DNA from: a virus
Virus record (IMG/VR): IMGVR_UViG_3300044675_004081
Location: 1 to 43,604 of that record
Direction: 5' to 3' (one strand)
Length of the DNA: 43,604 nt
The translations under genes were made by a program, and so were the position numbers. Shown one piece after another: positions 1 through 11,300 of this stretch. Position 1 is the stretch's first letter; every line of letters begins with the position of its first letter. The notes under the pieces are model-generated. The model made no database searches. It was given only the letters and a program-made list of their open reading frames with translations, and was not told where the DNA came from.

Positions 1-3000
1 GCATTATCTGGAATAATCATTCTCCATGCTTGTGGATTACTACCTGAAGTAAAGCTATTATCAATAGCAGTTGTTCCAGTTTGTGCCTGTGTAATATTAC
101 CATTTACCAAACGAAGAGCAGTATTGACTAATAATCCGCCTCCAGCAGCATTATTTCTAAATCTACCTTGCTCTACACCACTATCTGTTTGGAAAATAAG
201 TGCTGAGTTATCAACAACATTTAGAATAGATCCAGCAGAAGATGAAGTAATTGTTAATCTTGCTCCATTTCCGCCAGTCTCGCTAATGCCTAGACCACTG
301 TTAAAGGCAATCTTCAACTGACCTGTCATCGTATCGCCTGCTTTCAATACGTTGAGAGAAGCAGCACCAGTAACGCTAGCGGTGATTGTGCCAGCAGCGA
401 AGTTACCAGAAGCATCACGGAGAACAACGGTATTCGCAACGTTGTTGGTTGCTGGAGTTAGGTTACCAGCGTTCCAGATAGCGTTGTTGTTGATCGTTAC
501 TGCACTTGCATTACCAGCAACAATGTTGAGGTTACCACTACCATCAGTATTGCTACCACCCGAAGCAACCATAGCAACGTTATAGTTGGATGCTGCTGAA
601 GAGCTGCTGCTGAAGTAGATAGCAGGGGATGATGCAGTGCCATCCTTTCTACCAAGTTTTAGTAGAGCAGTTCCAGTACTGCTGACAAGTGATGCCGTTT
701 CAAAGGTTCCACTTGAGTTTAGGCTATAGTCTTGGAAAGCAACTCTGTTTGATGCAGTACCAATTGTCTGAGCACCATTAAATGTACCAGTAGTTAGAAC
801 ACCAGTAATGATGCTATAATCCATCATATCATCAGCATCATTATATGTAATTACATTGGTGATGAGGATGGTTCCAGTTCCTTGTGAGTTGACATCATAT
901 AGGTTTACGTTTTGACCAGCAAGGAATGGAGATGCTGTCAATACAAAACCAGTAACGTAAATGTCATAATAAGGATTATTGGTCGTTGTTAGAACTTTTA
1001 CGCTATTATTGAAACTCTTTTGAGTAGCGTATGATGGTAAGCGATTATCACTAATAGTGCCAGCGTTTATATTATAAGCATTTTGGTAGAATGCTCCTTG
1101 GCGACCATCAAGTTTGTCAGCATCCAAACCAGTTCCAGAACCATCATTTAGATCGGTCCAGACTTTAGCCCAGGAACCAAATGTAGTAACTCCAGTTCCA
1201 GAACCACGGAGCCACATATTGTTGTTGTCAGTGAAGGCAAGTTGCCTTACGCCACCAAAAGTAGCATCGAAACCAGACGATCCATTCCTTAGTGTGAGAA
1301 CGAGGTGTCTGGTTCCACCATCTTCCAAACTATCTGAAGTATTGTTTCTAGTGTCAGCAATAATACCTTCAGCAAATGCGCTTGGGGAAGGTGAAGATGT
1401 TGGGTTATTTGTAGAGGTAATCAGACGTAATGTGTTACCAGACTGACCTGAGATGGAGATGTTGTATGTTCCAGCAAGACGATCAACTGACAGAGTACCA
1501 GCATTTAGATTGCTAGCATTCAAGTAATAAGCGCCTTGTGCGCCATCAAGCAAGTCAGCATCCAATCCACTATCAGCACCAGTCTTGAGTGTTACTGATC
1601 CGTTGCCAGCAGCACCTAGAGTAAACTGTGACTTTTGGAAACGGCAAATACCTGCTGTTCCATATGGGTCAGCAGATATAGTTAGATCATCAACTCTCCT
1701 GATATCAACTGCAGCATTAGCATAGTTCTTATTAGTCGTAGCTGTTTTTGCTAGAAGAACTAGACCAGATCCAGAACCAATAATAGATGGTGCTGAAGTA
1801 ACGCTAAAGTCAGCATTGTAATTGACACCACCATTCGTTACAGTAATTGTAGTTACTGCATTACCAGAAACAATGATGTTAGCTTTCAGACCAGTTCCAG
1901 TTCCGCCCGACAATGAAACGTCGAAGTAAGAACCATTTGTAAATCCACTGCCACCATTAGCAATAACAACACTATCAACAAAGTTTCCTACTGTATAAGC
2001 AGCATCGATAATTAGTGGTGATGCTGGACGTGTAAACTGGATAATTGTAGCAGCAGAAATATTTGCTGTTACTGGGTTATTCAATTGAACCGTGGTAAAT
2101 CCAGCAGCAGTTACAACAGAATTAACTAATGTTCCTGATGGAATGCCAGTAACGTCACTGACAATTCCATGACCCTTGAGAACATTTGCGTTTGTTGTGA
2201 ATACGAATGTGCTTGATCCAGAGGAAACAGCATTATTCAACTTGGCAAAGTATCTTGTTTCAGTTCCTTTTAGTGATTGGAGGACTGGTGCATAAGCTTG
2301 ATCGCCTCTAAGGAAAGTAAATGAGTTTGCTTCTGATGAGTTTTGTGCCAGACGGGTCGTAGCAATAACACCAGAAGTAATCGCATCGGCTGAGATTTGG
2401 TTGGATGATAGAGATACCCAGTTGCCATTTATCTTCGATGAAGTATTGACAACTCTTGAGATATCAACAACAGTTCCAGTTGGAGTATTATTTGAAGTAA
2501 CTGTATCTGTGTCAACAATCTTGATGTTGTTGACGATATCACCATACAATCTATTTTCAATCAGAGCAGAAGCAGTAGCAGTAATACCAGCACCACCAGG
2601 ACCAGTGAAGATAACTGATGGTTGTGTTGTGTATCCTGTACCACCAATATAACCATTGTTTTCCGTGATTGTTACAGAAACAACTTGACCGTTAGCAATC
2701 GTACAAGTAGCAGTTGCTGATACTGCACCACCTTGAGGATTGCCACCAGAGATAACAATATTTGGTGCAACAGTATAACCAGAACCAGGATTGGTAATGT
2801 TAATCTTCCAGACAACACCTTGTCTGTATTCTGTTGCTTGAATTTGACCACCTGATCCAGAACCAGTAAAGATATTTCCAGTATTGAATACTAAAGCAGT
2901 ATCTACTGGGAAACCAAGATACAAACTGGTTAGGTCATTATTGAGAATATATGATGTAGTTGTATCGGATTGAATAGCAATGTCACCAGCAAGTGCTCCC

Positions 3001-6000
3001 TCTAACGCAAGACGAGCCGCCTGATTTGCCACTGTGAAGACGTTGAAAGGTCTTAGTGCAGGGATCTGGTCAATAGAGATCTTACCGCTGTCTGTGAGTT
3101 CTACAAGCGCCCTAGGGACGGCATTAGTGGAATATGGCTTGTTGATGTATGGTCCAAGGTTATTCGAGATATAATCCTTAACTGCCTTCTGCGTGGGTAG
3201 TTTGGAGTCAGTAGCAAAAGCACCACCAAGAGTATTAGAAGCATCGAAACCAGTAACAACAACGTCACCACCTTTTAGTTTTAGGAATTCAACTTCCGAG
3301 ATGGTAACAGTACCTGTGAAGGTAATAGCACCAGTTCTGTTTTCAATACGAGCAAAGTAACCTACTTTGAAGTCTCCAAGTTCATCAGTACCAGAGGTAT
3401 AAACACGACCATAGTTTTCCGAAACCTGTTCGTATGCTTCAATCTTAATACCACCGTTTTCTGGTAGAGCATTGTAGTTTGTGCCAGATCCAGCAAATTC
3501 CCAAGTGTGACCAGATGAGTTAACAATCGAAGGTCTGTGTAGTTTAATTGTCTTACCAACAAACTCTCCATTCGAATTGCCTACTGGAGTTCCTGTAGAT
3601 ATCTTCGTGAAATCTGTTCCTTCATTTAGAACAATTGTTGCTGTGAAAGGAGGACCAACAGTTACGTTTCTTACAGATTCGACAAAGTATTCAATGTTAG
3701 TGTTTGTGTTAGTATAACCATCAACCTTAACAACGTAATGTTCAAATGGTCTTCTACCTAATCCACTAACAGTAATTTCTGTTTTTCCTGTAACAGATGT
3801 GGTGATATTAGTAATGGTTCCAATATCAAATGTGTATGGATCTTTTCTATATCCACGAGCTCTTAGAGCATAGATACCAAAGTTGGTAGCAGCGTTGGTA
3901 ACAGAAGCATAACCACCACTATCAGCATAAACACCATCAGCACAGAATAGAACGAATACGGAAACCAACTGGCAGTAACCATCGTTGACTACTCTGTATC
4001 CTGTTCCACCAAACGAAACAATGGTGAACTGAGCAGCAACCATGGATTTGCCCTGGTTTGGATAAGATGCTGCACCATTAAGTTCTAATCCTGCAAATGG
4101 TGAGTTTGGTTGAGTTACCTTATCTCCATCAATTTCACAACCACCACCACCTAAGAATGAGATAACTGAAGCGTTTTGAATATATGGCGATGCTTCAATT
4201 GCTGGCAGATCATCCCATACTCCTCGTGGAGTAATATACTTATTGTCAGCATCATATAAAGCACCATCTGGATATGTAATCGTTGGGGAATATAGGGTGC
4301 CATATGTTTTTGTGGTAGTTCCTGCAACTGTAGTTCCAGCAAGGATACCATCCAATAGTGTCATCTCAGTATCAATTGCGCTGAGAATACCAGCACACTT
4401 TGAAGTTGCTGGATCTACCAGAATTGTTGCATCTGTAAATAATGAAATTGATGTTTCGTAAGTTGGAGTATATGTTGCTCCTGTTCCATTAGCACCCGTT
4501 TTCCAATTACGCATCGCTAGTTGTGCTAGCTCTTTGACTTTAGTGAATGCGTAACGAGTTGCTGTTAACTCAGCAGAAGGAATGCCAGTAAGTTCTGTTC
4601 CAGTAAAATATGATTCTGCAGCGGTTACAATACCAGCATTGCCACCTAAGATAAGGTCTCTTCTTAATCCAGCAAGAACATATCTAATATCTCTCTTGCA
4701 CTTTCTTTCTTGATCTGTAGTTAATCCAAGCGCAGGATAAAGTGCCTTGGCATATCCAAGTGCTTCTGAAGCAATAAAGTCTGCGTTTCTGGAAATTAAA
4801 TATCCTGCATCTAATTGAGTTCCAGTTGCGTTATTTGATAATGTATCTGTATAAACGTAAGCAAGCGTTGTGATTGCAGAAGCAACATCATTACATGCTG
4901 GACTTGATGTATCCTGTACTACTGATGTATCAAAATAACGTGCTACATTAGAGTAAACTGGAGTGTACAGAGGATCTGCTATTTGTCCATTTCCAGTTCT
5001 CCAACGACGCATCGCAAGAATACAAAGTTGGCGTACAATCTCAACTGATCTAACTGTTTCGGCAATTTCGTTGCTAACGTATCCAATCTGAGTACCAGTT
5101 ACATAAGTTTTAGCAGCTTCAATAACATTATAGTTTCCACCATACTCAAGATCCATGATGATGGCATTTACCACGTGTCCAATATCTCTACGACACTTTG
5201 CTTCGTTTGGTACACTAAATGATCTTTGAACGTAAGCACTCGCAGATAGAGCTGGAGTTGATGATGTGGTGTAAATTGTTCCTGAAGTTAAACCAAGTGT
5301 TCCAATAACACCCAACCATTTTACTTCAAATGCTGTTGCACTTACTCTATTAGTTACAGTAAATGTTCCGTTAATATTATTGGTTAAACCATTTTTGAAA
5401 ATGGAAACCGTATCATTAAGATAGAAACCATGATTGCCAGTTGTTGTAACTCTAAAAATTACATATCCAGCATCACCACCAGTACCAGATGTTGTTTGAA
5501 TTGAAGTGATTGAGAAGTTGGGGCTAAACTCATCTTGTATTTGTAAATATGCTTCATCTTTAATGAAGTCAATATTATTTCTGATTAGATTACAAGCATC
5601 CTGATAACGTCTTAAAACAAAGTTTGGCAGTGGAAACTTGTTTGGAGAGTTTAGTAGCGATAGTGTAATATAATTATTTGCTGATTTTACACTGGCATTT
5701 ACTGGAATATAGTTGACATCTGTAAATGCTGCTAGTTGTTTGTATAGAACAATACGTCTGGATCTTCCATCCGCATCACGAATAATTTTGAAAACTCTTT
5801 GCTTACCATTTAGAGATGAAAGATCTGGGGTAGATGTTGGTAACCCAGAAATTTCAATTTCTTGATTTTCTTTAAAGTTATGAAAATTGTTTCTTCCAAC
5901 TAATGGATTGGTATATAAAACAATACCACCAGTTGCTGGATCTGCTTGTAGTGATCCATCTACTCTTGTAATTGGTAGTGTGGTAGTTAAATCTGTAATA

Positions 6001-7748
6001 TGATCTACAACTTCACCTTCCGCTCTAATTGATTCAACTTGAACAGCAATTAAGTTATATACGTTGCGGATCCAAGTTAAAGTAGCAGTTCCGTTAGCCT
6101 CTGCTCCAGTTGTATGAGTTGGTGAAGTTGAACCAGAAGTACCTGCAGTAGTTACTGAATAAACATTATTGGCATTGTAGATAATAGTGTTTAAAGTATA
6201 AACAGTATTTGCTTGCCAAGATCTTGCACCATCACCAGGATATGTAAATGTTTCACCAGTTTGGAAAGAACCACTTAGAACTCTAACATCAACAGTTCCA
6301 CTTACAGTTCCAGATGTAAATGTTCTTGCCGTAACTAAACCAACTGCTCCAGTGTTAACACCAGTTACATATTCGTTTTCAGCAATTGCTGTACCACCTG
6401 TGTTTGTTTGGAAAGTAACTCTAATTTTTGCTGGTCCAAAAATCTGATGTCCGATTGGAAAACTTCTCTTGAAATCTCCACCAGACGCTGGATCATAATA
6501 AATTCTTTGCTTGTCGTCAAATACACAAGCATATTTCCAAGTAGCAATAGGATCTCCATTACTATCAATCTTATCTCTAAATGTCAAACCAGAAATATAG
6601 TTCTTGTCCGCAAACTTGAACATGTGTTTGTTCGGATTGTTCGGACGAACAATAACAATACGAAGTGAGTCACCAACAACTGAACAATCTGCTGGAATGG
6701 AAATTGGGTTATCTTCTACATATTCACCACCAGAAACAACAACCGTTTCTTTAATTCCTTTTGTCTGGGAAGCAATCTGACATGCTCTCTTGATTGTTCT
6801 TACAGGAGCAGCAGCAGATCTGCCATTATTTGAATCGTTACCAATCTCAGCAGAAACATAAACACGACCACCAACGTCATTTGTAGCAAGGTTTAAAACG
6901 TATTCTGTGGTAGCGATTTTATCGGAATCATCTCCAAAAGGTGGAGTAATTGAACGAGGATAACTCATATCCTCATTATATCCTTTAAGTAGAGGACTTG
7001 ATACTCTATAACCAATATGCTTGAGACTTACTGTACCATTTGAAACTATGCCATCTGAATGAGTTGGTGGCACACTTCCACTCAGACCAGTATTTAATGC
7101 TTGGTAAATGTTATTACCAAAATATAAAGTTGAATTGATACTTACGGATGTTGATGAGGCCCATAAAGTGCCAGTATTATTTGCGTAAGTCTTTAATGAA
7201 GGAGCACGAAACTTAGCATCAGCGGTTACAAAGTTATCGATATCAAGGTTTAAAATTCTTGCAGTATCAGAAATAATAGAAGTAGATGTACGAATAGCAC
7301 CATTAACATCTAGTTCATAATCTACAGTATCAAGATACGCTGTAGCAGCTGCTCCATTACCATTACCTCCAGTAATAGTTACGGAAGGAGCAGAAGTATA
7401 ACCAGAACCAACGTTATCAACAATAATAGCAACTACCGATCCAGCTGAAATAATAGCAGAAGCTTGTGCCTGAATACCACCAGGAAGACTTGGTGGATCA
7501 ATTAATACAGATGGTTGTGTGGTATATCCACTTCCATTAAAACCCTGATTGATTAAAATTTTCTCAATTTTTTCCCCAGTTCTATTGACACCAATACGGG
7601 GAAGTTTTGTGGTATTATCTAGTTGAACCCTAAAGACTTCCTTTTCATCAGAACCACTGCCTGATCTAATAGTAAAGTCTCCACTACCAATAATACGAGG
7701 ATTTGTTGATTTGATTATCTGCTTATCAGCATTAAATTCTAAACTCAT
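1..7748 (-). CDS. Giant tail-fibre-like virion protein, C-terminus beyond window
   Basis: The frame is open from an ATG at 7748 to the left edge, giving at least 2582 residues with no stop in the window. The N-terminal ~150 residues carry glycine-rich repeats (GSGYTSAPSVTITGGNG type). Near residues 290-390 there is a stretch like the start of a parallel beta-helix (VYVSAEIGNDSNNGRS, then GGEYVEDNP). Helical modules follow around residues 850-1050 (KCRRDIGH, KCKRDIRY, each ending in a GGN). The distal part has tail-fibre repeats (LDADLLDG, LDADKLDG, NAGTIS, AGDTMTGQL). Such repeats are typical of phage fibres and cyanophage virion proteins that act outside the cell in host adsorption. It is the last gene seen in the late structural run. 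The exact role (side fibre or baseplate-attached fibre) cannot be read from the sequence. Confidence 0.8.
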   Translation of the reverse strand, partial: MSLEFNADKQIIKSTNPRIIGSGDFTIRSGSGSDEKEVFRVQLDNTTKLPRIGVNRTGEKIEKILINQGFNGSGYTTQPSVLIDPPSLPGGIQAQASAIISAGSVVAIIVDNVGSGYTSAPSVTITGGNGNGAAATAYLDTVDYELDVNGAIRTSTSIISDTARILNLDIDNFVTADAKFRAPSLKTYANNTGTLWASSTSVSINSTLYFGNNIYQALNTGLSGSVPPTHSDGIVSNGTVSLKHIGYRVSSPLLKGYNEDMSYPRSITPPFGDDSDKIATTEYVLNLATNDVGGRVYVSAEIGNDSNNGRSAAAPVRTIKRACQIASQTKGIKETVVVSGGEYVEDNPISIPADCSVVGDSLRIVIVRPNNPNKHMFKFADKNYISGLTFRDKIDSNGDPIATWKYACVFDDKQRIYYDPASGGDFKRSFPIGHQIFGPAKIRVTFQTNTGGTAIAENEYVTGVNTGAVGLVTARTFTSGTVSGTVDVRVLSGSFQTGETFTYPGDGARSWQANTVYTLNTIIYNANNVYSVTTAGTSGSTSPTHTTGAEANGTATLTWIRNVYNLIAVQVESIRAEGEVVDHITDLTTTLPITRVDGSLQADPATGGIVLYTNPLVGRNNFHNFKENQEIEISGLPTSTPDLSSLNGKQRVFKIIRDADGRSRRIVLYKQLAAFTDVNYIPVNASVKSANNYITLSLLNSPNKFPLPNFVLRRYQDACNLIRNNIDFIKDEAYLQIQDEFSPNFSITSIQTTSGTGGDAGYVIFRVTTTGNHGFYLNDTVSIFKNGLTNNINGTFTVTNRVSATAFEVKWLGVIGTLGLTSGTIYTTSSTPALSASAYVQRSFSVPNEAKCRRDIGHVVNAIIMDLEYGGNYNVIEAAKTYVTGTQIGYVSNEIAETVRSVEIVRQLCILAMRRWRTGNGQIADPLYTPVYSNVARYFDTSVVQDTSSPACNDVASAITTLAYVYTDTLSNNATGTQLDAGYLISRNADFIASEALGYAKALYPALGLTTDQERKCKRDIRYVLAGLRRDLILGGNAGIVTAAESYFTGTELTGIPSAELTATRYAFTKVKELAQLAMRNWKTGANGTGATYTPTYETSISLFTDATILVDPATSKCAGILSAIDTEMTLLDGILAGTTVAGTTTKTYGTLYSPTITYPDGALYDADNKYITPRGVWDDLPAIEASPYIQNASVISFLGGGGCEIDGDKVTQPNSPFAGLELNGAASYPNQGKSMVAAQFTIVSFGGTGYRVVNDGYCQLVSVFVLFCADGVYADSGGYASVTNAATNFGIYALRARGYRKDPYTFDIGTITNITTSVTGKTEITVSGLGRRPFEHYVVKVDGYTNTNTNIEYFVESVRNVTVGPPFTATIVLNEGTDFTKISTGTPVGNSNGEFVGKTIKLHRPSIVNSSGHTWEFAGSGTNYNALPENGGIKIEAYEQVSENYGRVYTSGTDELGDFKVGYFARIENRTGAITFTGTVTISEVEFLKLKGGDVVVTGFDASNTLGGAFATDSKLPTQKAVKDYISNNLGPYINKPYSTNAVPRALVELTDSGKISIDQIPALRPFNVFTVANQAARLALEGALAGDIAIQSDTTTSYILNNDLTSLYLGFPVDTALVFNTGNIFTGSGSGGQIQATEYRQGVVWKINITNPGSGYTVAPNIVISGGNPQGGAVSATATCTIANGQVVSVTITENNGYIGGTGYTTQPSVIFTGPGGAGITATASALIENRLYGDIVNNIKIVDTDTVTSNNTPTGTVVDISRVVNTSSKINGNWVSLSSNQISADAITSGVIATTRLAQNSSEANSFTFLRGDQAYAPVLQSLKGTETRYFAKLNNAVSSGSSTFVFTTNANVLKGHGIVSDVTGIPSGTLVNSVVTAAGFTTVQLNNPVTANISAATIIQFTRPASPLIIDAAYTVGNFVDSVVIANGGSGFTNGSYFDVSLSGGTGTGLKANIIVSGNAVTTITVTNGGVNYNADFSVTSAPSIIGSGSGLVLLAKTATTNKNYANAAVDIRRVDDLTISADPYGTAGICRFQKSQFTLGAAGNGSVTLKTGADSGLDADLLDGAQGAYYLNASNLNAGTLSVDRLAGTYNISISGQSGNTLRLITSTNNPTSSPSPSAFAEGIIADTRNNTSDSLEDGGTRHLVLTLRNGSSGFDATFGGVRQLAFTDNNNMWLRGSGTGVTTFGSWAKVWTDLNDGSGTGLDADKLDGRQGAFYQNAYNINAGTISDNRLPSYATQKSFNNSVKVLTTTNNPYYDIYVTGFVLTASPFLAGQNVNLYDVNSQGTGTILITNVITYNDADDMMDYSIITGVLTTGTFNGAQTIGTASNRVAFQDYSLNSSGTFETASLVSSTGTALLKLGRKDGTASSPAIYFSSSSSAASNYNVAMVASGGSNTDGSGNLNIVAGNASAVTINNNAIWNAGNLTPATNNVANTVVLRDASGNFAAGTITASVTGAASLNVLKAGDTMTGQLKIAFNSGLGISETGGNGARLTITSSSAGSILNVVDNSALIFQTDSGVEQGRFRNNAAGGGLLVNTALRLVNGNITQAQTGTTAIDNSFTSGSNPQAWRMIIPDN

Positions 7749-7796
7749 TTTATCGCAGTGCCTCTAGGAGTTCTTTTTCTTCTATTTTATTTAGTA

Positions 7797-8303
7797 TCAG
7801 GACCAGGAAACTGACACAACTTGAGTATTAGCAATCCATTTAATAGTGTCAGTTGTACCACCTCTTGATGTGGTATAACTAAATTGATTTGGTGATCCAG
7901 CATCGTAACTGGAAACAGTCCATGTTTCCAAACTAGGGATACTGTCTTTAATAGTAGTGAATAGTTCTGATAGAACTTGAACGTCACCATTTGTATCACA
8001 AGTTACTGCCGATTCTAACTTTACAGAATAGTGCCCTGATCCAGTGGGATTTACAGCAACAATATATCCAGTAATAAAATTGATAGTATTTGATCCTAAT
8101 ATGATAGGAAAAGTCCCATCTAAAGTTAGAACTGCTGTATTCAATCCACGAAGGATGTAATCAGTTCTAGTAGCATCTGCATAGTTTGAATTTTTTAAAC
8201 TGAAAGTGTTGACATTTTGGAGATCTAATTTATTGGTAACAAGTGTGACTTGATTTACACCAAACCCACCTTCTGAGTTAAAAGTCTTGATAGTAGTTGC
8301 CAT
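7797..8303 (-). CDS. Unknown protein of the virion gene cluster (168 aa)
   Basis: The frame is intact, starts with MATTIKTFNSEGGFGV and ends in VVSVSWS. There is no signal peptide, membrane segment or cysteine cluster apart from one Cys. The composition is rich in Thr, Ser, Asn and Val, as expected of a beta-rich virion protein. It sits between two giant structural genes, 6 bases after the stop of the upstream gene, and is probably co-transcribed with them. I do not recognise a family. Its position suggests a small structural or fibre-associated protein, but this is inferred from neighbours only. Confidence 0.75.
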   Translation of the reverse strand: MATTIKTFNSEGGFGVNQVTLVTNKLDLQNVNTFSLKNSNYADATRTDYILRGLNTAVLTLDGTFPIILGSNTINFITGYIVAVNPTGSGHYSVKLESAVTCDTNGDVQVLSELFTTIKDSIPSLETWTVSSYDAGSPNQFSYTTSRGGTTDTIKWIANTQVVSVSWS

Positions 8304-8309
8304 CTTTTA

Positions 8310-11300
8310 TTACTTCTTGATTTGAGTTTTGGTAGTAGTGATCACAATATTGTTACCAGAGGCAACGGCGTCAGATACTGTATAAGTTACTCTAACATTA
8401 CCAGATCCATCAAAATCAAATGCTGCTGAGAACTGCTCTGTTCCAGTATCTAAATTGCCATATTCATTAACATATATATTTGAGTTTTTGTGAATGACAT
8501 TGTATTCAACAATATGTCTATCACCAGTTGTGATATTATCAGCAACTGCAACAACTTTAGCTCCTTTATGCGTGGTTGAGTTATAAACAATTGCAGCACC
8601 TGTGTTAGTAATTCCTTTTACTAAAGTTGAATCTGCAGTTGATAAAATAACATCATCCAATTCAATATACTTGAGTGTTTTGTCTAAAATAATTTGATTA
8701 TCTGTTGGACCAGATGTATCATAATTTCTGTTGATCTTTAGAGTGCCAGCAGTATCTAATGTTAGGAAAGTATCTGGTACTCCAATAATATTTCCAAACG
8801 CAAACTGGAAATTATCAACTTGATTTTCAAAAATTAGATTACTTGTGTTATATGAATATAAAGCAAGTTTGTCATTTACGTTTAATCTAATTCCAATCTT
8901 TACTTCATCTGCTCTTATCTCAAGATTTGCATATGCATCGCTGTAATATTCAAGAACTGCAGTTCCATCGGTAACTGATCCAGATGTGTGTGTTGGTGCT
9001 TGTGTTGAAGTTATGCCAGCAGTGGTTACCTTATAAATGTTATCGCCATAATAAACATATGCATTTAGAAGATATGCTGTATTTGCCTTCCATACAAACT
9101 TGCCATCCGTATCTTTAGAAGAAATTTTGTTGGCAGTTGTTAGTTCTAACTCTGTTCTGTTTAATCTTGCTGAGTTATAATTATCGTTGAAGAAGTATAA
9201 GATATTGTCATTAGCACCTACAGTCTCTTCAGCGATAATATACGTATTTCCATCAACGTCTCTTACTCCACCTAGAGAGATGAAGTTTACACCATTCGAA
9301 CCCTCGTACTGTGATGTTTGATTGTTATATCTAACAATACCAGCAGTAGAAGCAGAAGGTCTATTAGTAGAGTTTCCAACTGGGAGTTTTACACCACCAG
9401 TTCCAGAAACGGAAAGGATCTTAGATGAAGCACCAGGAGCAATGACAATATCTTCATTCTGTGTAGAAGATATTGTAACGCCATCGATAGATAGGTTGTT
9501 ATCTACGAGAATACCAGAACCTAGAGTATTGATAGATTGAGCTGTAATTGTTCCAGTAGATTTATTAACACCAGCAGTTATAGAATTAGTTGTAGTTCCA
9601 ATAGTTATTTTTGATACTATTGTTGGTGTTCCTGGTGGAGTAACAGTCAATTCATCTCCAGTAACATATCCATCACCACTGTCAGTGATTGTTACCTTAG
9701 TTACTGCTCCCAAAACAGAAACCGATAGAGAAGCAACGGTTGTTGGAACAGTTGATGTTACAGGTGATCCACCAACAATTGTAGTGAGAGAAGTATATGC
9801 AAACGCTAATGAGTTACCTACAGCATATAATCCATTACCAGCATTTGTGACAATAACTTCGGTTACTCCACCAGAAGGTCCAATCACAATAGTAGCTTGT
9901 GCTCCAGTTCCATCACCACCAGTTAGTGGCACATTATCATATGTTCCAGGTGTATAACCAGCACCAGCAGTTGGTATATTAACTCTAAAAGCAACAATAG
10001 CATTTACAGTTAATCCAGTACCTGTTCCACCAGTTGGTTGCAATCCAGAATAAGAACCATTTGTGTATCCAGCACCATTAACAAGAGTTGTTGAGGTAAT
10101 AGTTGTATTTACAAAATCAATATTTCTATAGAAAGATGTTAATAAGTCTCCATATCTTACCGTTTCTCCGCTACCAGTGGCGATGGATAATGTGGAATTT
10201 GTTGGATTGAATGATAATCCATATCTGGTATTTGAATCAAAACTATATGCAGGAATTTTAATGTTTCCTGTTGGATTTCCTAGGAAAGAACCATCGGAAT
10301 AAATGCTTCCATCAACTCCAAGTTTTGGAGTACCAGAAATATTTGCGACATCTCCAATAATTGCTGACGATAGTGCAGTCTCTGCTAAAACAACGTCGCC
10401 ATCATTATATAAACTACCAACAATCTCCAAATCATATGTTAAAGCAGTTACTGCTGGATCTCTATTGATGGATACTTTATTATTTACAGAATCAACATAT
10501 AGAGTAGATCCTAAAGAAGCATCACCAAGGAATGCCAATTCTCCATTTACTGTCAATCCACCATCAATATAAGTATCACCAGTTGATGAAGCAATAGTAA
10601 ATTTTGTATTATTTACTGAAAAATTACCTGCTGTAGATAGAGATGCTGCTGACACCGCACCAGTAAAAGTTCCAGGTCCTGAGGTCAAACTCCCTAAAGT
10701 AGCAGAACCATCTCTGTTTAATACAATATTACTGGCAGTATTGATTGTTCCAACAGTAATCTGTAGACCACTACCACTTACTGGATCACTGCCACTAATA
10801 GTGATAACTGCCTCTCTATTATTATAACCACCTTCATCTAGGTGTGCTAAATCATTACCGTTTCCGCAATAATAATATAATGTTGTTGGGGTGTCATCAC
10901 TTGGAACGATTGAAATAATATTTGCACCATACTCATAATTTACTTCTGGACCGTTATATTCTTCACCAAAAACTCGTTGTGCTCCTTCTCCGCTAATAAC
11001 AGTATGCCATCCGTCTCTAGTCGTACTGAACCTTAATGGGTGTGTGTTATTACTAAAATCTTGTTGATTGAAAATATATCTTCTGTTTTTCTTAAAGGTG
11101 AAATTTGGAAGATTTGTGTAAGGTGATGTAGAAGATGCATTCGGCTCAGTAAAATAATAATTTAAAGCAGTCTGTATTGAAGCTACAGCGGCAGTTGAAC
11201 CATTACATGTTGCACTAAGACCTGGACTATAATCTAAATTATTGGCATCTACCTGAATAATTACTGCTTCTATATTACTTCCAGACGTGTATTTCTTTAC

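Noticed and set aside
7785-7792. Late-promoter-like ACTAAATA before the fibre-like gene
   Set aside because: It differs from NATAAATA at one conserved base, and the short gap suggests co-transcription; too weak to call.
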